Assembly (NCBI RefSeq): GCF_000255705.1 | Contig: NZ_JH636452.1 | Coordinates: 116,893 to 180,892, forward strand | From: Zavarzinella formosa DSM 19928 | GTDB taxonomy: Bacteria; Planctomycetota; Planctomycetia; Gemmatales; Gemmataceae | Direction: 5' to 3' | Length of the DNA stretch: 64,000 bases | Part shown: positions 8,095-16,501 of the stretch, piece after piece | Position numbering within the stretch: position 1 is the first letter of the stretch | How the letters are laid out: each line of letters opens with the position of its first letter | Program-made: the position numbers and the translations under genes | The notes under the pieces: generated by a model | What the model saw: the letters and a program-made list of their open reading frames with translations, nothing else | What the model was told of the DNA's origin: nothing | Databases searched by the model: none

Positions 8095-11000
8095 TCACTC
8101 TCTCGTCAGCGTTTCGTCCAGATTCAGCAACACATTACACACGCCGGTCCAGGCGGCTTGCTCGCTCATATCCAAGTTTTCCGGGCGGGGGGATTGGCCC
8201 ACGCGGACGACGGCCTCGGCGGATTTCTTGTCCTTCTTGTAGCGGTCGAGCAATGTGGAAAGTTGCTTCTTCAACGCCGCCCGTTCGGCCGGGCTGGGTT
8301 CGCGGGTCACGGCCGTGCGGAAAGCCCATGTCAGCCGGGCATCCGTGTCGGCCGGGGCCTTGGTCAAAATCTGTTGGGCGAACACGCGGGCCGATTCCAC
8401 GAAGGTCGGATCGTTCAGGGTAACCAGCGCTTGAAGCGGCGTGTTGGTCCGGGGACGTTGGGCGGCGCATTCCTCGCGGCTGGGGGCATCGAACAGGGCG
8501 AACATCGGATGCAGCGACGTTCGGCGCCAGAAAGCGTAGAGACCTCGGCGATATTGCTCTTCGCCGGTGGCGTTCGACCAAGCCCAGTTTTCATTGCGGC
8601 CCTTATAGAAGTCGCCCGGTTGATAAGGCATCACACTCGGGCCGCCGACCTTGGGGCTGAGCAACCCGGAGATGGCCAAGGCGTTGTCCCGCACTTCCTC
8701 GGCGCTGATGCGGAATCGCGGCGCCCGGTAGAGCAATCGGTTGTTTGGGTCCACATCGGGGGTGGTCCCGGAGAATGCGGAGGATTGCCGATAGGTGTTT
8801 GAGAGGGCGATCTTCTTGAACATCTTCTTCACATCCCAACCAGTCTGGACAAAGTCGGCGGCCAGCCAGTCGAGCAATTCGGGATGAGAGGGGTATTCCC
8901 CTTGGGTGCCGAAGTCGCCGAGGGTTTTCACGATGCCTGTGCCGAACATCTGTGCCCACATCCGATTGACGAACACGCGGGCCGTCAGCGGGTGTTCCGG
9001 GGAAGCGACCCACTCGGCCAGATCAAGCCGGGAGGGCTGTTTCCAACTCATCAGCCAGTGCTTGGACTTCTTCAGCGGCGGGAACACCGCCGGCACGCCC
9101 CGGCCAACTTTTTCGCCTTTTTGGAGAAAGTCCCCGCGAATCAAGATGTAAGAGTCGCGGGCTTTCGGCATCTCCTCCGTCACCAGCGTGTACGGAATCG
9201 CTTTTTCGGTGTCGGTGATCGTTTTGTCGGCTTCGTCGAGTTGCTTTTGCAGCGGCTCGAATGTTGGCCGGGTGCCGGAATAAACGAATCGCAGATAGTG
9301 TTCGCGGATCGTTTTCAGATGAGCGGGGGTGCGTTTGGCTTTCTCGATTTTGATGGCCGCTTGCACGTCACCGGGGATTTTCGTGTCGACCTTGGCTTTC
9401 GTTTCCCACGTTTCCAGCGAGGTCAGGTACCGTTCATCGGCGGCGGTGGTGCGAATCCCGGCGGCATCGTAATTCACCGTGCCGTCGGCTTGGGTGAAGG
9501 CGAGGCCGTTGATCTTCGCCCCCGGTTTGAGGCCGACTTGTTCACACGTGACTTCCAACCGCACCCATTCGCCGGTCTTGGGCAACGGCCCGGCCTTGCG
9601 GTGGTTCACGCTATCGGGTGAGCCGACGAGGAAGGCTTTGTCCTCCCCCCAATAAGCCCGGTGTTCCCAAGTGCCGTCGTTCCATTGCAGCATGACGGTC
9701 TTGGGCGGGTCTTTCGGGTCGAGAAACACATGGCCGAAAAGAATGTCCTTCGCGTTGTTCACCGTCAGCGGTTCGGTCGCTCCGGTGAAGTAATCCTGAT
9801 GCGTGCCCGGCCCGCTGCGGCGAACCGACATCTTCCCTTGTTTGGCGATGGCGGAAACAAACTGCCACTTCGCGGCCCCATCCCCCTGGGCGGCGGCCCC
9901 CTTGGGCAAGCCGTCATCCACCCAGACGATATCCTTCGGTTCCGGCGGCTTTGCCTCGGTCGCCTTCGGTTCCTCGTATTTGGCGCCCGCCAAGGCCGTG
10001 GCGATGTCCTTCAGCATCTTTTCCTTCTTCGCCTTGGCGTCCGCGATGTTTTTTTCCTGTTCGGGGGTTGGCAGTTTCAACAACGGGGGAAGCGAGGCCC
10101 CGTGGTTGCCGCTGGCCATCGGTTCTTGGATACCGGCGAAGAAGGCGAAGAGTTGGTAATACTCCTTGTGCGAAATCGGGTCGTACTTGTGCGTGTGACA
10201 CTCGGCGCAGCCGAGCGTGAGGCCCAGCCAGGTCTGGCCGAGGGTGTTGGTGCGGTCCACGTTGTAGCGGATCACGAACTCTTCCGGGTCGGCGCCCCCT
10301 TCCTCGTTGAAGCGGGAATTGCGGTTGAACCCGGTGGCGATTTTCTGTTCCGTGGTCGGGTTTGGCAGCAGATCCCCGGCCAGTTGTTCGATGGTGAAAC
10401 GGTCAAACGGCTTGTTCGTGTTGAACGAATTGATGACGTAATCCCGCCACATCCACATTTGCCGGGTGCTGTCGTAGTGGTAACCCGAGGTGTCCCCGAA
10501 TCGGGCCAAATCGAGCCACAATTGGGCCATTTTTTCGCCATAACGGGGAGAGGCCAGCATCCGGTCGATCATCGCCTCGTAGGCGGCCGGGGATTTGTCC
10601 GCAAGGAATTGTTCCACTTCCTGCAATGTCGGCGGCAGGCCGCGAAGGTCGAGGGAGACGCGGCGGATCAACGTCTGCTTGTCGGCTTCCCCGGCGGGCT
10701 TGATGCCGGCCCGGTCCAGCCGGTTCAGGATGAACGCATCAATTTCGCCCTTGGCCCACGCCGGATTGCTCGTCGCCGGAAGCGGGCCCTTTACGGGTTT
10801 CACGAATGCCCAATGGCTTTGATATTCGGCCCCGGCGGCGATCCACGCTTGCAGCAGGTCTTTTTGCTCGGCCGACAGCGGTTTGCCATGCGACGGCGGG
10901 GGCATGATCTCCCCCTTGTCCGCTGTGCGGATGCGGGCGACCAGTTCGCTCTTCTCCGGCTTGCCGGGGACGACGGCGATTCCCTTGCTTGCCAACGCCT

Positions 11001-11211
11001 TCATGGCCGACTCGGGGAGGTCCAGCCGCAATCCCGCCTTCAGGGCCTTGGGGTCCGGCCCGTGGCACGCGAAGCAATGGTTGGACAGTATTGGCTTGAT
11101 GTCCCGCGAATAGTCGATCTTGGGGCGGGAGGTCCCGGCCGAACCCGGTTCCGCGAACAGTGCGGAGCCACAAACGAGGGTGAGACACCCGGCAAGGAAG
11201 GATCGCATCAT
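8095..11211 (-). CDS. PSCyt1-PSCyt2-PSD1 protein (DUF1549/DUF1553, c-type cytochrome)
   Basis: A 1038-residue secreted protein. After a signal peptide (about 1-20) comes a planctomycete cytochrome c domain with the heme motif in NHCFACHGPDP, then the DUF1549 (PSCyt2) domain over roughly residues 150-350 with a second CxxCH in LGCAECHTHKYDPISHKEY. A long central region (about 420-640) may hold a lectin-like insert, and the C-terminal DUF1553 (PSD1) domain covers about 720-1000 (LDLAEWVASPEHPLTARVF, NRLLYRAPRFRISAEE, QRPRTNTPLQAL). Function is unknown; heme binding and export to the periplasm are inferred from the motifs. It probably heads a unit with the DUF1501 gene. Two adjacent ATGs compete for the start and no clear ribosome site is visible. 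Confidence 0.9.
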   Translation of the reverse strand: MMRSFLAGCLTLVCGSALFAEPGSAGTSRPKIDYSRDIKPILSNHCFACHGPDPKALKAGLRLDLPESAMKALASKGIAVVPGKPEKSELVARIRTADKGEIMPPPSHGKPLSAEQKDLLQAWIAAGAEYQSHWAFVKPVKGPLPATSNPAWAKGEIDAFILNRLDRAGIKPAGEADKQTLIRRVSLDLRGLPPTLQEVEQFLADKSPAAYEAMIDRMLASPRYGEKMAQLWLDLARFGDTSGYHYDSTRQMWMWRDYVINSFNTNKPFDRFTIEQLAGDLLPNPTTEQKIATGFNRNSRFNEEGGADPEEFVIRYNVDRTNTLGQTWLGLTLGCAECHTHKYDPISHKEYYQLFAFFAGIQEPMASGNHGASLPPLLKLPTPEQEKNIADAKAKKEKMLKDIATALAGAKYEEPKATEAKPPEPKDIVWVDDGLPKGAAAQGDGAAKWQFVSAIAKQGKMSVRRSGPGTHQDYFTGATEPLTVNNAKDILFGHVFLDPKDPPKTVMLQWNDGTWEHRAYWGEDKAFLVGSPDSVNHRKAGPLPKTGEWVRLEVTCEQVGLKPGAKINGLAFTQADGTVNYDAAGIRTTAADERYLTSLETWETKAKVDTKIPGDVQAAIKIEKAKRTPAHLKTIREHYLRFVYSGTRPTFEPLQKQLDEADKTITDTEKAIPYTLVTEEMPKARDSYILIRGDFLQKGEKVGRGVPAVFPPLKKSKHWLMSWKQPSRLDLAEWVASPEHPLTARVFVNRMWAQMFGTGIVKTLGDFGTQGEYPSHPELLDWLAADFVQTGWDVKKMFKKIALSNTYRQSSAFSGTTPDVDPNNRLLYRAPRFRISAEEVRDNALAISGLLSPKVGGPSVMPYQPGDFYKGRNENWAWSNATGEEQYRRGLYAFWRRTSLHPMFALFDAPSREECAAQRPRTNTPLQALVTLNDPTFVESARVFAQQILTKAPADTDARLTWAFRTAVTREPSPAERAALKKQLSTLLDRYKKDKKSAEAVVRVGQSPRPENLDMSEQAAWTGVCNVLLNLDETLTRE

Positions 11212-11460
11212 GGGGAGTCTGTCAGACAGTTTTTGGGGTGAGGCCGTGTCAAATCAGGCGATGGCGGGTAAGGGGAATCATAACCCATTGGCCTCCCCAC
11301 TGTCAAATGAATGGTTGACCGGATCGCCGATATCAGTTCTCGCAAAAGGTTTCACGCCGCAGTGTCAGCCGCTAGGGGTTGGCGCCCGGCGAGTGGTGTG
11401 TTTTGACCGGCCGGTGGCCTATGGTTGAGGCGTCCCCCGAACTTTTTTACCTTGGCAGGC

Positions 11461-13806
11461 ATGAGACCGACCCTCTTATCCACCGCTTCCGAACAGGCCC
11501 GCATTGCCCAACTGTTCATGCACGTTCGGGACGGGGTGGTGATGCTCGACCCCATCGGCGTGGTCGGGTTCTGGAGCGACGGTGCCGCCGAATTGCACAA
11601 CCGGCCGGCCCCCGATGCGCTTGGCCGGTGTTACCTCGAACTCATCCCGGCGAGAACAATTGCCATTCAATTGCCGTTGATCCAACGCGCCATCGACGGA
11701 GAGGAAGCCTCCGGCGAATGGCAGATGACCCGAAGCGATGGTGTCACCCTGTGGGTCGAGGCGGACTTCCGGCCATTATGTGACGACTATGGCCGGCGAA
11801 TCGGCTGTGTCATCCTGCTGCACGACGTGACCAAATGGCGGGCTGCCGAGCAGGCGAAAAAGGCCAGCGAAGAACAACTTCGCACCATCAGCGACAACAT
11901 TCCGGGGGCCGTCTTCCAGTTCCGGCTGGGAAAGGATGGCCGCAAATCGTTCCCGTTCATCAGCCGGGGAGTCGAGGAACTGCTTGAACTCACGCCCGAG
12001 GAAACCAACCAGCGGGCCATGCTGGGCGAGTTTCAAGTGATCCCGGAAGACCTGCCCGTCTATTGGGACACGCTGGATGAATCTTTCCGGACAATGATGC
12101 CTTGGGATTTGGAGTTCCGTTGCCAGACCGTCAAAACCGGGCAATTAAAGTGGATACGCCTGCGGGCCATTCCCGCGAAACAGGCCGACGGGGGCACGCT
12201 TTGGAACGGCGTGATGATGGATGTCAGTGATCGTGTGTTTGTCAACGACGCCCTGCGGGAGAGCGAGGCCCGTTATCGCCTCCTCACCGAGAACGCCACC
12301 GACCTCATCAGCCGGATCAATCTGGACGGCGAATATCTGTATGTCTCGCCCGCCAGCCACACGTTGTTCGGAATCGATCCGGAGGAAATGACTGGCCGGC
12401 ATATCCGGGATTTTGTGTGGGAATCGGATTTGCCGCGAATGGTCGAGATTCTGGAGAGGGTGATCTCGGCCCCGGCGATCCAGACATACGCCCACCGCTC
12501 CCTCCGCCAGGATGGTTCTTATGTGTGGTGCGAGACGACCGCCCGAGGCGTGCATGACGAGATGGGGAACGTGATGGAGGTCATCACCGTCACCCGGAGC
12601 ATTGAGGAGCGGAAACGGCTTGAGGGTCGCATGCAAAACTCCATGAAGATGGAGGCCGTCGGCCGGCTGGCCGGGGGCATTGCCCACGACTTCAACAATT
12701 TGCTGACCGTCATCAACGGTTTCAGCGAGATGATCCTCCGCAATTTGAACACCCAAGACCCGAACCGCACGGCCGGACAAGTCCGCGAAATTCGCAAGGC
12801 GGGCGAACGGGCCTCGGCCCTCACCCGGCAACTGCTCGCGTTCGGGCGGCAACAAATTCAGGCCCGCGTCCGTCTCAATCTCAATTCGGTGGTGACGGAC
12901 ACCGAAAAGATGCTCACCCGGCTCATCGGCGAAGACATCGAGATCGAACTGGAACTGAACCCTGATCTCGGTTTCGTGAACGCCGACATGTCGCAAATCG
13001 AGCAGGTGTTGATGAACCTCGTCGTGAACGCCCGTGACGCGATGGAGGACGGCGGGGATATTTTCATCCGCACCGGCAATGTGACTTTCGACCGGCCGCC
13101 TGAAGAAGACGCCAAGGCCGGCGAGTATGTGATGATCGAGGTGGCGGACACCGGTTGCGGCATGGACGAGCAAACGCGGTCCCGCATCTTCGAGCCGTTC
13201 TTCACCACCAAGGAAATGGGCAAGGGAACCGGCCTCGGCCTGGCGATGGTGTACGGGATTGTCAAACAGAGCGAGGGAATCATCACCTGCGACAGCGAAG
13301 TGGATCGCGGGACGACCTTCCGCGTCTACTTCCCGCGATGCACAGCCCCGACCGCGGAACCGGAGGGCCGAAGTCGCTTTGGCTCCTCGATCATGCTCGG
13401 GAAGGAAACCGTGCTGCTGGCCGAGGATGATGTCGGTGTGCGAAACGTGACGGCGGGGATGCTGCGAACGCTTGGCTATCAAGTGATCGAAGCCGCCGGC
13501 GGTTTGGAAGCCTTGCGATTATGCCGCGAACACCACGGACCAATTCATCTTTTGTTGACGGATGTGGTGATGCCCCTGATGAACGGCCGCGAACTTGCCG
13601 ACCGGGTCCGGGCCATCCTTCCGGGCATCCGGGTGTTGTTCGTCTCCGGCTACACGGACGACTCCATCCTGCGGCACGGCGTGCTGGACGAAAATGTGGC
13701 TTTCCTGAACAAACCCCTCTCGCACGAATCCCTGAGTCGCAAGGTCCGCGAAGTGTTGGAGCCCGTCAGCCTGCACACGATGAAACCAGCCGGTGTGGCG
13801 GGTTGA
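11461..13806 (+). CDS. Multi-PAS hybrid histidine kinase with C-terminal receiver
   Basis: A 781-residue cytoplasmic sensor with no membrane segment. The order is PAS (about 15-130), PAS (about 140-260), PAS (about 265-385), HisKA with the phospho-acceptor H409 in GGIAHDFNNLL, HATPase with N-box NLVVNARDAM, G1 box ADTGCGM and G2 box GKGTGLGLAMVYG, and a receiver domain from about 648 with acidic pocket AEDD, phospho-acceptor D701 in LLTDVVMP, and NKPLS near the end. This is the architecture of orphan hybrid kinases that phosphorylate their own receiver. The ATG at 11461 was chosen; an in-frame TTG lies 36 bp upstream. No partner regulator gene is adjacent. The stop codon touches a long inverted repeat. 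Confidence 0.9.
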   Translation: MRPTLLSTASEQARIAQLFMHVRDGVVMLDPIGVVGFWSDGAAELHNRPAPDALGRCYLELIPARTIAIQLPLIQRAIDGEEASGEWQMTRSDGVTLWVEADFRPLCDDYGRRIGCVILLHDVTKWRAAEQAKKASEEQLRTISDNIPGAVFQFRLGKDGRKSFPFISRGVEELLELTPEETNQRAMLGEFQVIPEDLPVYWDTLDESFRTMMPWDLEFRCQTVKTGQLKWIRLRAIPAKQADGGTLWNGVMMDVSDRVFVNDALRESEARYRLLTENATDLISRINLDGEYLYVSPASHTLFGIDPEEMTGRHIRDFVWESDLPRMVEILERVISAPAIQTYAHRSLRQDGSYVWCETTARGVHDEMGNVMEVITVTRSIEERKRLEGRMQNSMKMEAVGRLAGGIAHDFNNLLTVINGFSEMILRNLNTQDPNRTAGQVREIRKAGERASALTRQLLAFGRQQIQARVRLNLNSVVTDTEKMLTRLIGEDIEIELELNPDLGFVNADMSQIEQVLMNLVVNARDAMEDGGDIFIRTGNVTFDRPPEEDAKAGEYVMIEVADTGCGMDEQTRSRIFEPFFTTKEMGKGTGLGLAMVYGIVKQSEGIITCDSEVDRGTTFRVYFPRCTAPTAEPEGRSRFGSSIMLGKETVLLAEDDVGVRNVTAGMLRTLGYQVIEAAGGLEALRLCREHHGPIHLLLTDVVMPLMNGRELADRVRAILPGIRVLFVSGYTDDSILRHGVLDENVAFLNKPLSHESLSRKVREVLEPVSLHTMKPAGVAG

Positions 13807-13983
13807 AGCGAAGAAAAGACTTCATGCAAAGCTCGCAAAGGGGACGCAAAGTTCGCCAAGAGTCAACGAAAAATGATTCTCGAATCATCCGGCCCCGGAG
13901 TCATCATTTATTTCGTCGACTCTTGGCGAACTTTGCGTCCCCTTTGCGAGCTTTGCGTGAAGTCTTTTCTTTCTCTTCGCTTC
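13805..13983. repeat. Long inverted repeat (TGCAAAGCTCGC-type) between convergent genes
   Basis: The left arm is 13805-13864 and the right arm 13918-13983. They are complementary over the whole 60 bp except for one base change and a 6-base insertion (TTTCTC-like) in the right arm. The stem continues partly into the loop through AACGAAAAATGAT, and the loop contains its own hairpin ATGATTC-TC-GAATCAT. The element starts at the stop codon of the hybrid kinase and ends five bases before the stop of the convergent ridA-like gene, so it could terminate transcription from both sides. Confidence 0.85.
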
Positions 13984-13987
13984 TCTT

Positions 13988-14374
13988 TTACTGGATAATC
14001 GCGTCGGCTTCGATCTCGACGAGGATTTCCGGGGAGATGAGTTTCCGCACTTCGACCATTGCGGTGGCCGGACGAATCTCGCCGAAGAATTCGCCGTGTG
14101 CCTTGCCCACCAGTTCCCACTCGGCGATGTTCACCAGAAAAATCCGCGTGCGGACGACATCGGACATCTTCGCCCCGGCCTTGCCCAGCGCGGTCTCGAT
14201 GTTCTTGAGGATCTGCACCGTCTGGGCGTAGACATCCCCCTCGCCGACAAACTTCCCGTCCGGGCCGCTGGCCGTCGTTCCGGAGACGGCCACAAACTGC
14301 CCCACGCGAACCGCCCGCGAATAGCCAATGATCGGTTCCCACTTGCTGCCGGTCGAGATATTCTGTCGTTCCAT
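13988..14374 (-). CDS. RidA family protein (YjgF/YER057c/UK114)
   Basis: A 128-residue protein of normal family length. It has the RidA signatures [20 protein letters not shown], the helix [33 protein letters not shown] and the C-terminal [21 protein letters not shown], including the arginine of VRTRIF that binds the carboxylate of 2-aminoacrylate in active members. Enamine/imine deaminase activity is therefore plausible, though this branch (E-I-E-A-D-A in place of the canonical C-terminal E-I-E-A-I-A) may have another substrate. It is convergent with the hybrid kinase, separated by the inverted repeat. Confidence 0.88.
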   Translation of the reverse strand: MERQNISTGSKWEPIIGYSRAVRVGQFVAVSGTTASGPDGKFVGEGDVYAQTVQILKNIETALGKAGAKMSDVVRTRIFLVNIAEWELVGKAHGEFFGEIRPATAMVEVRKLISPEILVEIEADAIIQ

Positions 14375-14488
14375 GTTGGCCCTGATGGTGTTGGAAAGAA
14401 GAACATTTTCAAAGATGCGCGGCTGATGTCAACCTCATAGCCTCCCGTTCCAGAAGTCCAAACAAATACAAGAGATAACTGTTACCCC

Positions 14489-15361
14489 TCACACCGGAGT
14501 CGCCCGTTTGCGGATGGCCGTCATCAGGTTGGTGACAATTGTGTCCGTCGAATCGCGGATTTGTTTGGGGTCGGTGGCCGGGTCGGCTTCCAGTTTTTGC
14601 AATTGTTCATCCAGTTTCGCGGCCCAGAGGGCGCAGCGTTCCTTCAGCCAGGCTTGGTCGGCGGGGGGGAGGGGTTCGTGGGAGGCCGTCAGCAGGGCGG
14701 TGCAGCCCTGGCGGAATTCGCCGATGCGTTTGGCGAGGGCGGCCTTGTCCTCCGGGCGTTTCTTGAACCATTCGTTTGCGGAGTCGGCCAGCCGGTTCAG
14801 ATATTCCTCGCGGGTGGGAGCCGGGGCGAAGGCGTCCGGCTTTTGCCAGCCCCATGCCGCAGCCACTTCCGGGCCGGTTTGCGATTTGTCCCCGAAGGGT
14901 TTCAGCACAAACACGGCAATTAATATGGCGGCGGCCGTCGCGAACACGGAACCGGCCATCACCCACTTCCCGAACCCGGATTTTCCGGCCGGTTTGACGC
15001 TTTCCACCGGCGGCAAGGCTTGCTTAAGGCGCTCCCAACCGGCTGCGACATCGTCCGTCATGTCCGGCACGGCATTGAGTTTGGCATCCCAATACGCCCC
15101 GCCGTTCATCAATAGATACTTGGCCAGTTCCAACAAATCACCGGGCCGGATCAGCAACCGACGCAGCAGATGGGCCGGGAGTGTTTTCAACCCGGATTGC
15201 TCCGCTTGAGGCAAATGGATTTCGTAGGCTTCCAGCGACGAAGACTCCGATACATCGCCGTGAATCACCCGGAGTTCCGAGGCTAGGCGGGCGACGTCCC
15301 CGGACACGATGGCGTCTTCAAGCCACCGGGCCAGTTCGACGGGATCGTCCGGGATGGTCAT
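14489..15361 (-). CDS. Single-pass membrane protein coupled to ECF sigma factor (candidate anti-sigma)
   Basis: A 290-residue protein. Its ATG overlaps the stop of the upstream sigma factor by ATGA, so translation is probably coupled; a GTG nine bases upstream is an alternative. The N-terminal about 125 residues are predicted soluble, and one hydrophobic segment (about 133-153, GSVFATAAAILIAVFVL) separates them from a helical C-terminal domain with charged repeats. That layout (cytosolic N-terminus, one transmembrane helix, extracytoplasmic domain) and the coupling suggest an anti-sigma role. No zinc-binding anti-sigma motif (H-x3-C-x2-C) is present, so this is context-based inference. Confidence 0.65.
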   Translation of the reverse strand: MTIPDDPVELARWLEDAIVSGDVARLASELRVIHGDVSESSSLEAYEIHLPQAEQSGLKTLPAHLLRRLLIRPGDLLELAKYLLMNGGAYWDAKLNAVPDMTDDVAAGWERLKQALPPVESVKPAGKSGFGKWVMAGSVFATAAAILIAVFVLKPFGDKSQTGPEVAAAWGWQKPDAFAPAPTREEYLNRLADSANEWFKKRPEDKAALAKRIGEFRQGCTALLTASHEPLPPADQAWLKERCALWAAKLDEQLQKLEADPATDPKQIRDSTDTIVTNLMTAIRKRATPV

Positions 15362-15906
15362 GGCGAACACGATTGGTCCTTTGTCGCTCCGAGACAGGTT
15401 TGAAGTTTGGTTTTGGCCCGGTTAAAGGTGGCATACACCTGTTCGGGCGTGATTTGCAACGTGTTGGCGACATCCTGGCTGGACTGCCCCTCCAGCCGCC
15501 ACCGGACCACTTCTCGTTCACGGTCGGAGAGATCGCCGAAGCAATGTTGCAGTTGCGCGGTGTCCTCGGCGTCCGGCCGCCATTTTTGATCCCGCTCGGC
15601 CGGGTCGGCATCGTCGGCCAGCGGCAGGGCCTTGCGTTTCCGCAGCATGTCCTTGCCCGTGTTCTCGCCGATGCGAAACAGCCAGCCTCGAAAGTTCCCC
15701 TCGAAGGGATTGCCCTTGCCAAGATGGGTGTACACCTTGAGCCAGGTTTCCTGACTCAGATCCGGGATTGCGGACGGGGAATGATTGAGCGTTTTGAGGA
15801 ATCCACGCAACCGGGCGTCATACCGGCGATGCAATTCTTCAAAGGCAGACTGGTCCCGGCACACACGGGAAACCAGTTCCTCATCCGTGGGAGGAGTGGC
15901 GTTCAT
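15358..15906 (-). CDS. ECF-type RNA polymerase sigma factor
   Basis: A 182-residue sigma-70 family protein. Region 2 is visible as LRGFLKTLNHSPSAIPDLSQ followed by ETWLKVYTHLGK and FRGWLFRIGENTGKDMLRKRK, and region 4 as LSDREREVVRWRLEGQSSQD with the helix-turn-helix ending VYATFNRAKTKLQ. The start MNATPPTDEEL gives normal ECF length; in-frame ATGs at 15933 and 15960 would add 9 or 18 unusual residues. No good ribosome site precedes 15906, and the start codon lies inside a perfect 12-bp hairpin, which may regulate translation. It is followed by an overlapping membrane protein gene and preceded by a small secreted protein gene. Confidence 0.88.
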   Translation of the reverse strand: MNATPPTDEELVSRVCRDQSAFEELHRRYDARLRGFLKTLNHSPSAIPDLSQETWLKVYTHLGKGNPFEGNFRGWLFRIGENTGKDMLRKRKALPLADDADPAERDQKWRPDAEDTAQLQHCFGDLSDREREVVRWRLEGQSSQDVANTLQITPEQVYATFNRAKTKLQTCLGATKDQSCSP

Positions 15907-15925
15907 CCTGATGAGGATGAACGCC
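15898..15925. promoter_or_regulatory. Perfect 12-bp stem enclosing the ECF sigma start codon
   Basis: GGCGTTCATCCT (15898-15909), loop GATG, AGGATGAACGCC (15914-15925), read on the plus strand. On the minus-strand message the 3' arm of the stem contains the AUG of the sigma gene at 15906-15904, so the folded RNA would hide the start. The arms are fully complementary. Translational control of the sigma factor is an inference. Confidence 0.6.
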
Positions 15926-15969
15926 GCAGGGGACATTGTCAAGCTTTGAATTTCACACATGGCGGTTGC

Positions 15970-16236
15970 TCATTCATACGACCGGCCATGCGAATAAACC
16001 GGAACTTGTTTTTGGACCGGAACTTGGATGATCTTGTGCTTCGTCACCGTCACCGTGTACGGGTGGCCGTAGGAGTCGTATTTCACCACGTTGACCGTGT
16101 ATGGAACCTGCTTTTCCACATAAACGGTGACCGTCTTGTAGGTCACCGCCTTCTTGTACTCGTGCCCGTATTCGGTGGCCGAGGCCGAACCGGTGAAGAG
16201 GGCCAAAACCGCCGCCAGAATGATGAACTTTTTCAT
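15970..16236 (-). CDS. Small secreted valine/tyrosine/lysine-rich repeat protein
   Basis: An 88-residue protein. It has a clear signal peptide (MKKFIILAAVLALFTGSASA) and a mature part of about 68 residues with alternating valine and polar residues: TYKTVTVYVEKQVPYTVNVV, then HPYTVTVTKHKIIQVPVQKQ. The repeated Y-T-V-x-V-x-K and V-P-V-Q-K-Q-V-P units suggest extended beta structure at the cell surface. The start was set at the signal peptide; the frame is open upstream. It lies 63 bp before the ECF sigma gene and could be its envelope sensor partner or a target. No named family was recognised. Confidence 0.7.
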   Translation of the reverse strand: MKKFIILAAVLALFTGSASATEYGHEYKKAVTYKTVTVYVEKQVPYTVNVVKYDSYGHPYTVTVTKHKIIQVPVQKQVPVYSHGRSYE

Positions 16237-16501
16237 GATCGTGTCTCCCGTTTCCCGCATTTGGGGAAGTGTGTTGTTGGTTACGGAAGGCACAACGGCG
16301 ACCGCCGGGAAATCTTCTTTGGTATTTGTGAAAAAATCAGTTCCGGCGAATCGAAATAGCAATTTGCCATCGACACCTTGCCCTCACGGGGCTTTTTCGC
16401 CATGATGGGGGCTGACGGTCGTTCTCGGACACAAACTCTTCACCCGTATGGGTTCCCGACGATCCAACCACTCGCTCCCCCGGCTCGCTTTGGAGATCGG
16501 A

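Noticed and set aside
9661-11241. Long plus-strand open frame opposite the PSCyt1/DUF1549/DUF1553 gene
   Set aside because: It is antisense to a gene with clear heme and family motifs and has no recognisable domain; GC-rich coding DNA commonly leaves such frames open.
12145-13482. Minus-strand open frame opposite the hybrid kinase
   Set aside because: Histidine/arginine-rich composition typical of the antisense of GC-rich coding sequence; the plus strand encodes intact PAS, kinase and receiver motifs.
13805-13983. CRISPR-like array
   Set aside because: The repeated words form one inverted repeat, not regularly spaced direct repeats with spacers; no cas gene is present.
15181-16359. Plus-strand frame across the ECF sigma region
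   Set aside because: It covers three coherent minus-strand genes including a sigma factor and shows no family features.
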